Assembly: GCF_001262505.1 (NCBI RefSeq)
Contig: NZ_KQ410734.1
Coordinates: 124,001-188,000, forward strand
DNA length: 64,000 nt
DNA from: Shinella sp. SUS2
GTDB lineage: Bacteria; Pseudomonadota; Alphaproteobacteria; Rhizobiales; Rhizobiaceae
Direction of reading: 5' to 3'
The notes under the pieces are model-generated. The model was given only the letters and a program-made list of their open reading frames with translations. It searched no databases and was not told where the DNA came from. The position numbers and the translations under genes were made by a program. Below, piece after piece: positions 1 to 8,836 of the stretch; position 1 is the stretch's first letter, and each line of letters opens with the position of its first letter.

Positions 1-452
1 TGTAGCGTTCCGATCTCTCCTTCCAGCAGCAGCCGGCGCATGGTCTGGTGGGGCGAAAGGGTGCGGAAGGGCTGGTGGATGGCCAGCGTTATGCCCGCCG
101 TCCGGCATGTCTCGACAAGGCTTGCGGCAAGGCGGCTGCTACCGGCGATCGGACCGTCGCACAGAACGTGTTTGCGCTGCGCCGCCGCAGCCAGGATGTA
201 GTGCCTGCGCCGGTCGCGAACGGCGCTGACATAGGCGAAGCCGACTCGCGGATCCCGCAGTGCCCGCCGCGCCTCAAGGGAGATGCCGGGGATCTGCATG
301 TCCTGCGAGAAATGTGCCGCATATTCCCGGTTCCGGCTGACGACCCACAGTGGCTCCTGCCCGGCCGACCGGATCGCCGCAACCATGTGCTCCGTTGTTA
401 TGGTTCCGGTCCCCATGACGGACCACCCGACCGCTCCGCTGGACTGCACCAC
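1..452 (-). CDS. Gfo/Idh/MocA-family oxidoreductase, C-terminus cut by window edge
   Basis: Reading the minus strand from a GTG at 452 gives at least 150 codons still open at base 1. The N-terminus has the Rossmann pattern of Gfo/Idh/MocA NAD(P)-dependent sugar dehydrogenases: a short strand ending GTGTIT (usually GxGxxG/A), then TTEHMVAAIRSAG, a second strand (WVVSRN), and further on YVSAVRDRRRHYILAAAAQRKHVLCDGP, which corresponds to the family block around the conserved EKP (here DGP). A strong ribosome site (GGGGAGG) lies 4-7 bases before two tandem GTG codons at 452 and 449. The EKP lysine is replaced by Gly-Pro, so catalysis may differ from the typical enzyme. It is divergent from the XRE regulator. 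Substrate unknown; the substrate-binding domain is outside the window. Confidence 0.8.
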   Translation of the reverse strand, partial: MVQSSGAVGWSVMGTGTITTEHMVAAIRSAGQEPLWVVSRNREYAAHFSQDMQIPGISLEARRALRDPRVGFAYVSAVRDRRRHYILAAAAQRKHVLCDGPIAGSSRLAASLVETCRTAGITLAIHQPFRTLSPHQTMRRLLLEGEIGTL

Positions 453-547
453 GGATCCTCCCCTTTATGCTCCATAGATTGACCGTCCGGCTCTGGCGCG
501 GCAATTGCGCAGGCGATTGATGTCTTTAGCGATATGAAGTAGAACTA

Positions 548-563
548 GCGTCACAATGCGTCG
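548..563. promoter_or_regulatory. Candidate XRE operator upstream of the regulator gene
   Basis: GCGTCA (548-553), four bases, then GCGTCG (558-563): two half-sites exactly one helical turn apart, ending 14 bases before the GTG start. The same repeat with the same 4-base spacer is found at 2354-2369 in front of the TPP-enzyme operon. Function is inferred from position and repetition only. Confidence 0.45.
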
Positions 564-577
564 GATAAGGCGCTGGG

Positions 578-1408
578 GTGACAATGGATCAGCTGGGAAG
601 AGACGGGGCCGCATTGGCGGCGAACCTCAGGACGCTGTGCGAGCAGCACGGCTCGGTTGCGGCTGTTTGCCGCAAGATCAATGTCAACCGGCAACAGTTC
701 AACAAGTACCTGTCGGGCGCCCATGTGCCGTCGCCCGCCAATCTCAGGATCATCGCGAACTATTTCGGCCTCAGCGTTCCCATGCTCTTTGCCGACCCGG
801 AGGAATTCCGCACGCTGGTGGAGGGGAATTTCTTCCATGCGATGGCGACGGCCCGCCAGCTGCCGGAATTCTCGCGCTTCGTGTCGGGTATGATCGTCGA
901 GAACAATGCCGATCACAACGACATCGTCGGGATCTACGACCGCTACCAGTTTTCCTCGATCTACAAGGGTTTCGTGCTGCGGTCGGCTTTCTGCATCTAC
1001 CGCAACAGGGAATTCCTCCAGCACTACTATGTCGAGCGCTTCCCGAGCTTCGATGACCCCAAGAAGACGGAATATGTCTTCAAATATTACGGTTTCTGCT
1101 TCCCCGTCGCCGACCGCCTCTTCACGGCGGATTTCGAGGGTATCCAGTCGAATGAGATGACCTTTGGCGTCTATGCGCAGGTCAAGCGCAACGCCAAGCG
1201 CTTCATGTTCGGCATTTCCAGCGGCATCGCAGCGACCGTCTTCCGCCAGCCCTATTCCACGAAGGTCGCGCTGCATTACCGAGGGCCAGGCCTCCTGCGC
1301 CGCGAGCATCTCAAGGAGCTGACGGTGCTGGACCGCAACGACCCGAGCATTCCGCGCGAGGCGTTGCAGTATCTTGGCGATGGCTCCGACATGATCCAGA
1401 TGAGCTGA
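578..1408 (+). CDS. XRE-family helix-turn-helix transcriptional regulator
   Basis: The 276-residue protein has an N-terminal Cro/C1-type HTH (about residues 10-65): an AAVCRKINVNRQQFNKYLSG helix pair followed by PSPANLRIIANYFGLSVPMLF. The remaining ~200 residues are a ligand-sensor-like region I do not recognise, rich in aromatic residues and with no membrane segments. The start is GTG 578 or ATG 584 in the same frame; AAGG at 567-570 suits the GTG. It sits between a Gfo/Idh oxidoreductase (divergent) and the TPP-enzyme operon. GCGTCA-type direct repeats occur both just upstream of this gene and upstream of that operon, so I infer autoregulation plus control of the operon. Family assignment is sure; target and ligand are inference. 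Confidence 0.85.
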   Translation: MTMDQLGRDGAALAANLRTLCEQHGSVAAVCRKINVNRQQFNKYLSGAHVPSPANLRIIANYFGLSVPMLFADPEEFRTLVEGNFFHAMATARQLPEFSRFVSGMIVENNADHNDIVGIYDRYQFSSIYKGFVLRSAFCIYRNREFLQHYYVERFPSFDDPKKTEYVFKYYGFCFPVADRLFTADFEGIQSNEMTFGVYAQVKRNAKRFMFGISSGIAATVFRQPYSTKVALHYRGPGLLRREHLKELTVLDRNDPSIPREALQYLGDGSDMIQMS

Positions 1409-1418
1409 GGCGGCCCCG

Positions 1419-2108
1419 TTAGGGGTGCAGTTCGACGGCGAGCCAGACGCTGTCGCTGTCCGCATAGTAGCGGTGCCAGGGATAGGTCCACTGCTTTTCG
1501 CCGGTCACACGGCAGAAGGGATCGTGCGAATAGCCGATCGGCATCACCACGTCCTCGTAGAGCGTTGCCGCGTCGCGCGCCTTGAATTTCTGCATGCGGC
1601 CCGATCCATGGATCTGCGTGTGTGTTTCGAGGAACGGGTGTTCGTTGTGGATGAAGCAGTCCGTATCGCCCGGCGACCACCAGAGATTGAGCTTCAGTGT
1701 GAAGGTCTGCGACGCTTCGGCTGCAGCGCGTTCATTGGTGAAGACGCGCGGGTCGAGCGTGACGGTGCCGATCTCGTCCTGTGCCGAAATATAGAGCGGC
1801 GTGTCGCGCGGAAAGCTGCGGATGCGGTTGCCCAGCCAGTCCCAGCCGCGGAACATGCAGCCGCCGAGATTGGTCGGGTTGACGACCTTGATGATCGCCG
1901 CCCGCTCCGCCTTGCGGATGCGACCGCCCTTCAGCCAGGTCGATTTCCACGCCGGCACGATGGCGGGGTGCTCGTCGCCCGTCACCATCGGGGAGGGGCT
2001 GATATTGACCACGACGGCGTCCGCCACGTCATAGTCGATCACGCTCTCAACCAGCTTTGCCGAAATGAAGTCGTCTGCGAAAGCCAGATCTCTGCTCAGG
2101 TTCTGCAC
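1419..2108 (-). CDS. Conserved-looking hypothetical protein, cupin-like C-terminus
   Basis: 229 residues, no signal peptide or membrane segment. I do not recognise a named family. The C-terminal half (from about residue 145) is rich in His and Glu in a cupin-like spacing: WWSPGDTDCFIHNEHPFLETHTQIHGSG followed by YPWHRYYADSDSVWLAVELHP. This suggests a small β-barrel metal or sugar-binding domain. It ends 11 bases after the XRE gene (convergent) and is divergent from the TPP-enzyme gene across a 376-base gap, so it probably belongs to the same catabolic locus and may share the promoter region. An isomerase or sensor role is possible but not shown. Confidence 0.6.
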   Translation of the reverse strand: MQNLSRDLAFADDFISAKLVESVIDYDVADAVVVNISPSPMVTGDEHPAIVPAWKSTWLKGGRIRKAERAAIIKVVNPTNLGGCMFRGWDWLGNRIRSFPRDTPLYISAQDEIGTVTLDPRVFTNERAAAEASQTFTLKLNLWWSPGDTDCFIHNEHPFLETHTQIHGSGRMQKFKARDAATLYEDVVMPIGYSHDPFCRVTGEKQWTYPWHRYYADSDSVWLAVELHP

Positions 2109-2484
2109 GGCGATGCCTCTTTTGTCTGTCCGTGTCCTGAGAAAGCCATAGCGCGTATCGTGAAAAAAGTGCGCGCCGGAATTAATTTATTCGCGTGATG
2201 ATGCGACACCTGCTTCACTTCGCGAAGGATGGTTTTCTCCAGGCCTATCCACCTTTCTCAATCGAGGCGTGCGCGAGCCGCCCCAAATTGGCCGGACCTG
2301 CGGCGGCGCGGTGGGCGGGAGCGAAAACTATGACGCAGACCTGCTTTTAAACTGCGTCACCTCGCGTCAGTGTTTCGATGGCTGCGAACTTGCGGTGACG
2401 CGCTGCTCCGCTGAAGAATAAGCCCATCGCTGGAAGGCACCCCTTCCTGCCCACAAGATAACGAGATTTCAGAGGGTCGATCAC
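2109..2484. other. Intergenic control region between divergent genes
   Basis: 376 bases without a plausible gene. It holds AT-rich tracts near 2180-2200 on the side of the minus-strand gene and a cluster of TGACGC/GCGTCA elements at 2331-2369 on the side of the TPP operon. No ribosome site stronger than the one before 2485 and no hairpin terminator were seen. Confidence 0.6.
2331..2369. promoter_or_regulatory. Candidate operator: inverted plus direct repeats of GCGTCA
   Basis: TGACGCAG at 2331-2338 and its exact complement CTGCGTCA at 2352-2359 form an 8-bp inverted repeat with a 13-base AT-rich spacer. A further GCGTCA at 2364-2369 lies 10 bases after the one at 2354-2359. The GCGTCA-N4-GCGTC pattern matches 548-563 upstream of the XRE gene. 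It lies 116 bases before the TPP-enzyme start, a reasonable operator position. Binding is inferred. Confidence 0.5.
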
Positions 2485-4287
2485 ATGAAACTGACAGGTG
2501 GCCAAGTCGTCGCGAAAGCGTTGAAGGAATACGGCGTCGAATATGTGGCGGGCGTGCCGGGCCATGGCATCTGGTCGCTGTTCGACGCCTTCCTGCAGGA
2601 AGGTTCGGAAATCCCGTTCATCCAGGTGATGCACGAGCAGAGCGCCGTTCACATGGCCGATGGCTACTATCGCGCCTCCGGCAAGCCGATGGCTTGCTCC
2701 ACCTCGGTCGGTCCGGGCGCGGCCAACACGATCATCGGCCTTGCCACCGCCTATTGCGACTCCACCTCGCTCTTCTACGTCTCCGGCTCGCCCCAGACCT
2801 ACATGCACGGCCATGGCACCATGCAGGAACTGGAACGCCAGCAGGACAATGCCTTCCCGCGTATCACCGAACAGGTGACGAAGCGCGCCTGGCAAGCCAA
2901 TTCGGTGCAAGTCCTCCCAAGCATCATGCACCGTGCCTTCAGCGAACTTCTGACAGGGCGCCCGGGTCCGGTTCATGTCGAGGTCCCGATGGACGTTCAG
3001 GTCGAGGCGGCGGATGTCACCATCCATCCGCTCGGCAAGCGTCTGCCGGTCGGCGTTGCCTATCCGGACCCCAAGGCCATCGAAGCGGCGCTGAAGGTTC
3101 TTCTTGCCGCCGAGCGCCCGGTCATCGTCGCCGGCGGCGGCGCGATCACCGCGAACGCCTCGGCCGAACTGACGCGCCTTGCCGAAAAGCTCGGTGCGGC
3201 CGTCTCCATCACCTGGAACGGCAAGGGCGCGATTTCGGAAGACCATGAATTGTTCATCGGCGCGGTCGGCCAGACGGGCACCACCTGCGGCAACCAGATC
3301 ACCGCCTCCGCCGACGTCGTCGTCTCGGTCGGCTGCCGCTTCACCGACTGGTCGGCCTCCTCTTATGCCAAGGGCGTCTCCTTCTCGATCCCCTCGGCCA
3401 AGCTCATCCATATCGACCTCGATCCGCGCGAGATCGGCAAGAACTACGAAACCGAGGTCGGCATCGTCGCCGATGCCAAGGTGACGCTGGAGGCGATCCT
3501 GTCGCTCATCTCGGATGCGCAGTCGCAGAAGATGCTGGCGCGCCGCGAAAACTTCCTCGCCGATGTGCAGAAGGCCAAGGCCGACTGGCGCGCCCAGGTC
3601 GAACCGCGCGAAAACAGCCGCGAGACGCCCTTCACCTCGCAGCGCCCGCTGATGGCGCTCCGCAAGGTCCTGGATCGCAGCGGCATCGTGGTGGTTGGCT
3701 CCGGCAACACGCAAGGCTCGGTCAAGCAGAGCTTCCCGGTCTATGAGCCGCGCACGCACCTGACCTCCGGTTCCTATTCGCCGATGGGTTGGGCGGTGCC
3801 GGCCGCGATGGGCGCCAAGCTCGCCTGCCCGGACCGGCAGGTCGTCGCCATCGTCGGCGACGGCGATTTCATGATGTCGCTGCCGGAAATGGGCACGGCC
3901 GTCATGAACGGCATCAACGTCGTGTTCCTCGTTCTCAACAACCAGGGCTACATGTCGATCCGCGGCGGACAGCGCAAGTTCATGGGCCGCCACATCGCCT
4001 CCGAGTTCAACCATCACGCCGGCAACGGCGCCCCCTATTCGGCCGATATCGCAGCTTCCGCCCGGGCGTTCGGCCTTCAGGCCTGGAAGGTCGAGAAGAA
4101 CGAGGATCTCGAAAGCAGCCTGAAGGCGGCGCTCGACTGCGGCGGCCCGGCCCTCGTCGAAGTGATCGTCTCGCGCGCCGCAGCCGGTCCGTTCGCCACC
4201 GGCTGGTGGGATTTCCCGTCGCCGGCCTATTACGAGAAGGAACAGGCGGCCTACGCGGACATGCGCGCCCGCGAACAGCACCTCTGA
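2485..4287 (+). CDS. Acetolactate-synthase-like thiamine-pyrophosphate-dependent enzyme
   Basis: 600 residues with all three domains of the POX/ALS superfamily. The N-terminal PYR domain has the catalytic glutamate in MHEQSAVHMADGYYRASG (around residue 51). The central domain has VIVAGGGA and WNGKGA. The C-terminal PP domain has the TPP/Mg motif GDGDF...NNQGYMSI. Such enzymes make or break C-C bonds next to a carbonyl, using a 2-keto acid or ketose. Residues around the PYR motif do not look like sulfoacetaldehyde acetyltransferase, and there is no regulatory small subunit (IlvH) nearby, so valine/isoleucine synthesis is unlikely. It is the first gene of an operon with a HisD-like dehydrogenase 92 bases downstream. 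Substrate unknown. Confidence 0.85.
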   Translation: MKLTGGQVVAKALKEYGVEYVAGVPGHGIWSLFDAFLQEGSEIPFIQVMHEQSAVHMADGYYRASGKPMACSTSVGPGAANTIIGLATAYCDSTSLFYVSGSPQTYMHGHGTMQELERQQDNAFPRITEQVTKRAWQANSVQVLPSIMHRAFSELLTGRPGPVHVEVPMDVQVEAADVTIHPLGKRLPVGVAYPDPKAIEAALKVLLAAERPVIVAGGGAITANASAELTRLAEKLGAAVSITWNGKGAISEDHELFIGAVGQTGTTCGNQITASADVVVSVGCRFTDWSASSYAKGVSFSIPSAKLIHIDLDPREIGKNYETEVGIVADAKVTLEAILSLISDAQSQKMLARRENFLADVQKAKADWRAQVEPRENSRETPFTSQRPLMALRKVLDRSGIVVVGSGNTQGSVKQSFPVYEPRTHLTSGSYSPMGWAVPAAMGAKLACPDRQVVAIVGDGDFMMSLPEMGTAVMNGINVVFLVLNNQGYMSIRGGQRKFMGRHIASEFNHHAGNGAPYSADIAASARAFGLQAWKVEKNEDLESSLKAALDCGGPALVEVIVSRAAAGPFATGWWDFPSPAYYEKEQAAYADMRAREQHL

Positions 4288-4297
4288 CCTGACGGCA

Positions 4298-4316
4298 GGG
4301 GAGGCTCCGCCTCCCC
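4298..4316. repeat. Intercistronic hairpin between TPP enzyme and HisD-like genes
   Basis: GGGGAGGC (4298-4305), loop TCC, GCCTCCCC (4309-4316): a perfect 8-bp stem 11 bases after the TPP-enzyme stop. There is no T-tract, so it looks like an attenuating or mRNA-stabilising element inside the operon rather than a full terminator. Confidence 0.5.
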
Positions 4317-4379
4317 ATCTCCTCCCAAGCCCATTGATGACGCGGCGCGCACAGCGACCGTGAACGAAGAGACTTTGTC

Positions 4380-5693
4380 ATGATCCGGCACATCAAAACA
4401 GCCACGGCCACCATCGAAGAGGGCGGCGCCGACAGTGCGGTCACCAGGGCGGTCGAGACGCTTCTCGAAAAGGTCAGGACCGGCGGCGACAAGGCGGTCC
4501 GCGAACTCTCCGTTCAGTTCGACACGTTCGATCGCGACACCTACCGCCTGTCGAAGCAGGAAATCGCGGATTGCATCGATGCGCTGACGGCGCAGGAGCG
4601 TACCGACCTCGACTTCGCGCAGGAGCAGATCCGCCGTTTCGCCGAGGCGCAGAAGGCGGCGCTGCGGGATATCGAGGTCGAGACCCTGCCGGGCGTAATC
4701 CTCGGCCACAAGAACGTGCCGATCCGGAATGTCGGCTGTTATGTGCCGGGCGGCAAGTACCCGCTGCTCGCCTCTGCCCATATGACGGTGCTGACGGCGC
4801 GCGTCGCCGGCTGCCAGCGTGTCATCACCTGCGCGCCGCCGTTCCAGGGCAGGATCGCCGAGAAGATCGTCGCGGCGCAGGCGCTCGCCGGCGCGGACGA
4901 GATCTATTGCCTCGGCGGCGTGCAGGCGATCGCCGCCATGGCCTATGGCACCGAGACGATCGAGCCCGTCGACATGCTCGCCGGCCCCGGCAATGCCTAT
5001 GTCGCGGAAGCCAAGCGCCTGCTCTTCGGCCGCGTCGGCATCGATCTCTTCGCCGGCCCGACGGAGACGCTCGTCATCGCCGACGACAGCGTCGACGGCG
5101 AACTGGTGGCGACGGACCTGCTCGGCCAGGCGGAGCACGGCGTCAATTCGCCGGCCGTCCTCATCACGAACTCGGAAAAGCTGGCGCGCGACACGCTCGC
5201 CGAGATCGATCGCCTCCTGAAAATCCTGCCGACGGCGGCCGTCGCCGGCAAGGCCTGGGCGGATTACGGCGAGATCATCCTGTGCGATACGCTCGAGGAG
5301 ATGCTGGCGGAAGGCGATCGCGTCGCTTCCGAGCACGTCCAGGTCATGACGCGCGACCCGGACTACTTCCTCGACAACATGACGAATTACGGCGCGCTGT
5401 TCCTTGGCGCCCGCACCAACGTCGCTTTCGGCGACAAGGTGATCGGCACGAACCACACGCTGCCGACCAACAGGGCGGCCCGCTACACCGGCGGCCTCTG
5501 GGTCGGAAAATTCCTGAAAACCTGCACCTACCAGAAGGTTCTGACCGACGAGGCCTCCGCGATGATCGGCGCCTACGGCTCGCGGCTCTGCCTGATGGAA
5601 GGTTTTTCCGGCCACGCCGAGCAGGCCAACATCCGCGTCCGCCGCTACGGCGGCAGGAATGTCGGTTACGCCATGCCGGTCGAGCCCAACTGA
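4380..5693 (+). CDS. Histidinol-dehydrogenase-family NAD-dependent alcohol dehydrogenase
   Basis: 437 residues, full length for the HisD family. Zinc and catalytic positions are kept: Gln and His in [15 protein letters not shown], the Glu-His pair in VASEHVQV, Asp in [14 protein letters not shown] and the late His in [11 protein letters not shown]. HisD oxidises an alcohol through the aldehyde to the acid with two NAD+. No other histidine gene is present and the neighbours are sugar-type importer and oxidoreductase genes. It is therefore a catabolic paralogue, comparable in principle to HpsN, the sulfopropanediol 3-dehydrogenase that belongs to this fold. The true substrate (a polyol or sulfonated polyol) cannot be read from sequence. 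It starts with ATG after AAGAGACTTTGTC, a weak ribosome site. Confidence 0.85.
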   Translation: MIRHIKTATATIEEGGADSAVTRAVETLLEKVRTGGDKAVRELSVQFDTFDRDTYRLSKQEIADCIDALTAQERTDLDFAQEQIRRFAEAQKAALRDIEVETLPGVILGHKNVPIRNVGCYVPGGKYPLLASAHMTVLTARVAGCQRVITCAPPFQGRIAEKIVAAQALAGADEIYCLGGVQAIAAMAYGTETIEPVDMLAGPGNAYVAEAKRLLFGRVGIDLFAGPTETLVIADDSVDGELVATDLLGQAEHGVNSPAVLITNSEKLARDTLAEIDRLLKILPTAAVAGKAWADYGEIILCDTLEEMLAEGDRVASEHVQVMTRDPDYFLDNMTNYGALFLGARTNVAFGDKVIGTNHTLPTNRAARYTGGLWVGKFLKTCTYQKVLTDEASAMIGAYGSRLCLMEGFSGHAEQANIRVRRYGGRNVGYAMPVEPN

Positions 5694-5755
5694 CAACCGC
5701 GCACAAGAGCCCGCCAGGGGCCGCGATCAAAAACCCAACCAGAGAGGATGAAACC

Positions 5756-7003
5756 ATGTCCAAATTCATCGCCACAGCGCTTGCGGCGACCATGCTGATG
5801 CCCATAGCCGCCCGGGCGGAAGGCCAGATCGAAGTTCTGCACCATTGGGTTTCGCAGAGCGAAGTCGATGCGCTCAATGTCATCCGCAAGGAACTTGAGG
5901 CCAAGGGCTTCCAGTGGAAGGATTCGGCGGTCGGCGGCATGAGCGGCGCGAACGCGCAGCAGGCGCTTCGCGCGCGTCTTACTGCGGGCGATCCGCCGGG
6001 CGCCATGCAGTTCCTCGGCTGGGAAGGCGTGCAATGGGCCGAACAGGGTGTCGTGCGCGATCTGAACGATCTCGCCAAGACCGGCGGCTGGCGTGAGGCG
6101 CTCGCCCCGCAGCTTCTGCCCTTCGTGACCTCGGGAGAGGCCTTCATCGCCGCGCCGATCAACATGCACCGCCAGAACTGGGTCTGGGCCAACAAGAAGA
6201 TCTTCGACGACGCCGGCGTTTCGGTGCCGAAGAGCTGGGCCGAACTGATCGAGACCGGCAAGAAGCTGAAGGAAAAGGGTATCGTTCCCGTCGCGATGGG
6301 CGACGAGCCCTGGCAGATCGGCATCATCTTCGATGCGCTGCTGTCCGACATCAACGGGCCGGACTTCTACCAGAAGACCGCGATCGACCTCGATCCGGAA
6401 GCGCTCGGCAGTGCTGAAATGGTCAAGGTGTTCGACGCGCTGTGCGACGTGCGCGGCCTCGTCGACGACAATTTCGTCGGCCGCGACTGGGCCGTGGCGA
6501 CAGGCATGGTCATCGACGGCAAGGCCGCCATGCAGTTCATGGGCGACTGGGCGAAGGGCGAATTCCTCGCCAAGGGCCTGAAGCCCAACCAGGACTTCTA
6601 CTGCTTTGCGACGCCGGGTCAGGTGACGTCCTTCCAGTACCTTATCGACAGCTTCGGCATGTTCACCGTGAAGGACGAGAACGTGCAGAACGCGCAGGTC
6701 GCGCTCGCCGAGACCATCATGGACTCGAAGGTCCAGAAGGGCTTCAACCTCATCAAGGGCTCCATCCCGGCGCGCAACGACGTCTCGGTCGACGACTTCG
6801 ACGACTGCGCCAAGCTCGGCTACCAGGAACGCGCGGCAGCGATCGAGAAGGGCAGCATGCAGGGCGCGATGACGCACGGTTTTGCCGCCAAACCCGAATT
6901 CGCTTCGGTCTTCAGCGACGTCGCCGCTCAGTTCTTCGTCGGCAAGATGAGCTCCGAAGATGCGGTGAAGATGCTGGTCTCCGGCATCGACAACGCCCGG
7001 TAA
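5756..7003 (+). CDS. CUT1-family sugar ABC transporter substrate-binding protein
   Basis: 415 residues. The Sec signal peptide MSKFIATALAATMLMPIAARA ends at about residue 21, followed by the EGQIEVLHHWVSQSEVDAL opening typical of family-1 sugar-binding proteins. The body resembles glucose/mannose-type (GtsA-like) binding proteins: IAAPINMHRQNWVWANKKIFDDAG, a QIGIIFDALL stretch and MQFMGDWAKGEF. It is exported to the periplasm and delivers ligand to the two permeases encoded immediately downstream. Start chosen at ATG 5756 after AGAGAGGATG. A perfect 10-bp hairpin lies just after the stop, a common way to keep binding-protein mRNA in excess. Confidence 0.93.
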   Translation: MSKFIATALAATMLMPIAARAEGQIEVLHHWVSQSEVDALNVIRKELEAKGFQWKDSAVGGMSGANAQQALRARLTAGDPPGAMQFLGWEGVQWAEQGVVRDLNDLAKTGGWREALAPQLLPFVTSGEAFIAAPINMHRQNWVWANKKIFDDAGVSVPKSWAELIETGKKLKEKGIVPVAMGDEPWQIGIIFDALLSDINGPDFYQKTAIDLDPEALGSAEMVKVFDALCDVRGLVDDNFVGRDWAVATGMVIDGKAAMQFMGDWAKGEFLAKGLKPNQDFYCFATPGQVTSFQYLIDSFGMFTVKDENVQNAQVALAETIMDSKVQKGFNLIKGSIPARNDVSVDDFDDCAKLGYQERAAAIEKGSMQGAMTHGFAAKPEFASVFSDVAAQFFVGKMSSEDAVKMLVSGIDNAR

Positions 7004-7017
7004 TCCAATCGCCACAA

Positions 7018-7044
7018 GGAGGAGCCGCACCCGTCGGCTCCTCC
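7018..7044. repeat. Intercistronic hairpin after the binding-protein gene
   Basis: GGAGGAGCCG (7018-7027), 7-base loop, CGGCTCCTCC (7035-7044): a perfect 10-bp stem between the substrate-binding and permease genes, without a T-tract. It probably gives partial termination or protects the upstream mRNA from 3' decay, so that the binding protein is made in excess over the membrane parts. This role is inferred from comparable operons. Confidence 0.6.
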
Positions 7045-7070
7045 GCAAGACCCGCTATCGGAGCTGACCC

Positions 7071-7964
7071 ATGAGCGCCTCTACGCGCATGTCCTCGCGA
7101 TTGGCAGGCTGGCTACCGCGCCTCGTCGTCGCTCCCAGCCTGCTCGTCGTCATCGTCACGGTCTACCTGTTCATTCTCTGGACCGGCGTAATTTCCGTGA
7201 CCTCGTCGAAATTCGTGCCGACCTACGATTTCGTCGGTCTCGAACAATATGTGCGCCTCTGGGCGACGCCGCGCTGGCACACTGCCGTCGCCAACCTTTT
7301 CATCTTTTCCGCCCTGTTCCTGGCGCTCTCGACGGGCCTCGGGCTGCTGATGGCGATCTTCCTCGACCAGAACATCCGGGCCGAAGGGGTGCTCCGCGCG
7401 ATCTATCTCTATCCGATGGCGCTCTCCTTCATCGTGACGGGGACCGCCTGGAAATGGATCATGAATCCGGGCCTCGGCATCCAGAAGGTCGTCAACGATC
7501 TCGGCTGGACCGACTTCCGCTTCGACTGGATCACCAACCCTGACATGGCGATCTACACCGTCGTTGTCGCCGGCGTCTGGCAATCCTCGGGGTTCGCCAT
7601 GGCGATCTTCCTCGCCGGCCTGCGCGGCATCGACAATTCCGTCATCAAGGCGGCGCAGATCGAAGGGGCCTCGCTGCCGCTGATCTACCGCCAGATCATC
7701 ATCCCCATGCTGCGCCCGGCCATGCTGAGCGTCATCGTGCTCCTCAGCTACATCGCCATCAAGAGCTTCGACCTGGTGCTTGCGTTGACGAACGGCGGGC
7801 CCGGCACGGCGACCGAATTGCCGTCGACCTTCATGTTCTCGGCCACCTTCCGCCGCAACCAGATGGGCGTCGGTGCGGCGAGTGCCGTGATGATGCTGAT
7901 GACCGTCGCCGCGATCATCGTCCCCTATCTCTATTCGGAACTGCGGGGTGAGAACAATGGCTGA
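7071..7964 (+). CDS. CUT1 sugar ABC transporter permease (MalF-like)
   Basis: 297 residues with six predicted membrane segments, the first at about residues 18-40 (VVAPSLLVVIVTVYLFILWTG). The cytoplasmic coupling loop characteristic of binding-protein-dependent permeases is present near residues 190-215: VIKAAQIEGASLPLIYRQII, the EAA motif that contacts the ATPase. The gene follows the binding protein by 67 bases and overlaps the second permease by 8 bases, so the two are translationally coupled. It forms a heterodimeric channel with the next gene product. Confidence 0.92.
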   Translation: MSASTRMSSRLAGWLPRLVVAPSLLVVIVTVYLFILWTGVISVTSSKFVPTYDFVGLEQYVRLWATPRWHTAVANLFIFSALFLALSTGLGLLMAIFLDQNIRAEGVLRAIYLYPMALSFIVTGTAWKWIMNPGLGIQKVVNDLGWTDFRFDWITNPDMAIYTVVVAGVWQSSGFAMAIFLAGLRGIDNSVIKAAQIEGASLPLIYRQIIIPMLRPAMLSVIVLLSYIAIKSFDLVLALTNGGPGTATELPSTFMFSATFRRNQMGVGAASAVMMLMTVAAIIVPYLYSELRGENNG

Positions 7965-8832
7965 AGCCCTTTCCCAATCCGGCAAGGCGCGGCTCGGCCG
8001 CCTCGTCGTCTACGGCTGCCTTATCGTCGTCGCGCTCGTCTACCTCATGCCCCTCTGGGTCATGGTCGTGACGTCCCTGAAGCCGCTCGACGAGATCTAC
8101 AGCGGCTCGTTCATCGGCATGCCGAAGGCCATCACGCTCGACGCCTGGCGCGCGGCGTGGTCCGAGGCCTGCATCGGCACCGAATGCACGGGCCTAAAAC
8201 CCTATTTCGTCAACTCGCTGCTGATGGTGATCCCGGCGGTGGCGCTCTCGACCGGTATCGGTGCGATCAATGGCTACATCCTCACGAAATGGAAGTTTCC
8301 CGGCGCGAACTTCGTCTTCGGCCTCCTGCTGTTTGGCTGCTTCCTACCCTACCAGGCGATCCTCATCCCCATGGCCCGCACGCTCGGCCTGCTGGGTCTC
8401 GCCGGCTCCATTCCCGGCCTTGTCGCCGTGCATGCCTCCTATGGCATCTGCTTCACGACGCTGTTCTTCCGCAATTACTTCGTGTCGCTGCCAGATGAAT
8501 TGACCAAGGCGGCGATGGTCGACGGGGCGGGTTTCTTCCGCATCTTCTGGAGCGTCATCCTGCCGACCTCGATCCCGATCATCGTCGTCTCGTGCATCTG
8601 GCAGTTCACGCAGATCTGGAACGATTTCCTGTTCGGCGTCTCGTTCACGTCGGGCTCCAGCAGTCCCGTCACGGTCGCACTCAACAACATCGTCAACGTG
8701 ACCACCGGCCGCAAGCAGTACAATGTCGACATGGCCGCCGCCATGATCGCCGCCATCCCAACCCTGGTCGTCTACATCGTCGCGGGCCGCTATTTCGTCC
8801 GCGGGCTGACGGCCGGCGCCGTGAAAGGCTGA
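7957..8832 (+). CDS. CUT1 sugar ABC transporter permease (MalG-like)
   Basis: 291 residues from ATG 7957, with six membrane segments. The EAA loop is [22 protein letters not shown] in the second half. It has the MalG-type large periplasmic loop after the first segment and the short charged C-terminus [14 protein letters not shown] 7948 is in frame, but ATG 7957, inside the end of the upstream gene and preceded by GGGGTG, is the better start. It partners the preceding permease and is followed after four bases by the ATPase gene. Confidence 0.92.
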   Translation: MAEALSQSGKARLGRLVVYGCLIVVALVYLMPLWVMVVTSLKPLDEIYSGSFIGMPKAITLDAWRAAWSEACIGTECTGLKPYFVNSLLMVIPAVALSTGIGAINGYILTKWKFPGANFVFGLLLFGCFLPYQAILIPMARTLGLLGLAGSIPGLVAVHASYGICFTTLFFRNYFVSLPDELTKAAMVDGAGFFRIFWSVILPTSIPIIVVSCIWQFTQIWNDFLFGVSFTSGSSSPVTVALNNIVNVTTGRKQYNVDMAAAMIAAIPTLVVYIVAGRYFVRGLTAGAVKG

Positions 8833-8836
8833 AGCC

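Noticed and set aside
2347..4281. A 644-codon open frame antisense to the TPP enzyme (and similar long antisense frames over the E1, HisD-like, SBP and repA genes)
   Set aside because: They are mirror frames of GC-rich genes: Arg/Gly/Ala/Asp-rich without motifs, no ribosome site, and the plus-strand gene has all catalytic residues.
2485..4287. Sulfoacetaldehyde acetyltransferase (Xsc) or biosynthetic acetolactate synthase
   Set aside because: The residues around the PYR motif do not resemble Xsc as I know it, there is no phosphotransacetylase next to it, and no IlvH subunit gene.
4380..5693. Histidine biosynthesis role for the HisD-like protein
   Set aside because: No other his gene is present and the neighbours are import and oxidoreductase genes, so a catabolic paralogue is more likely.
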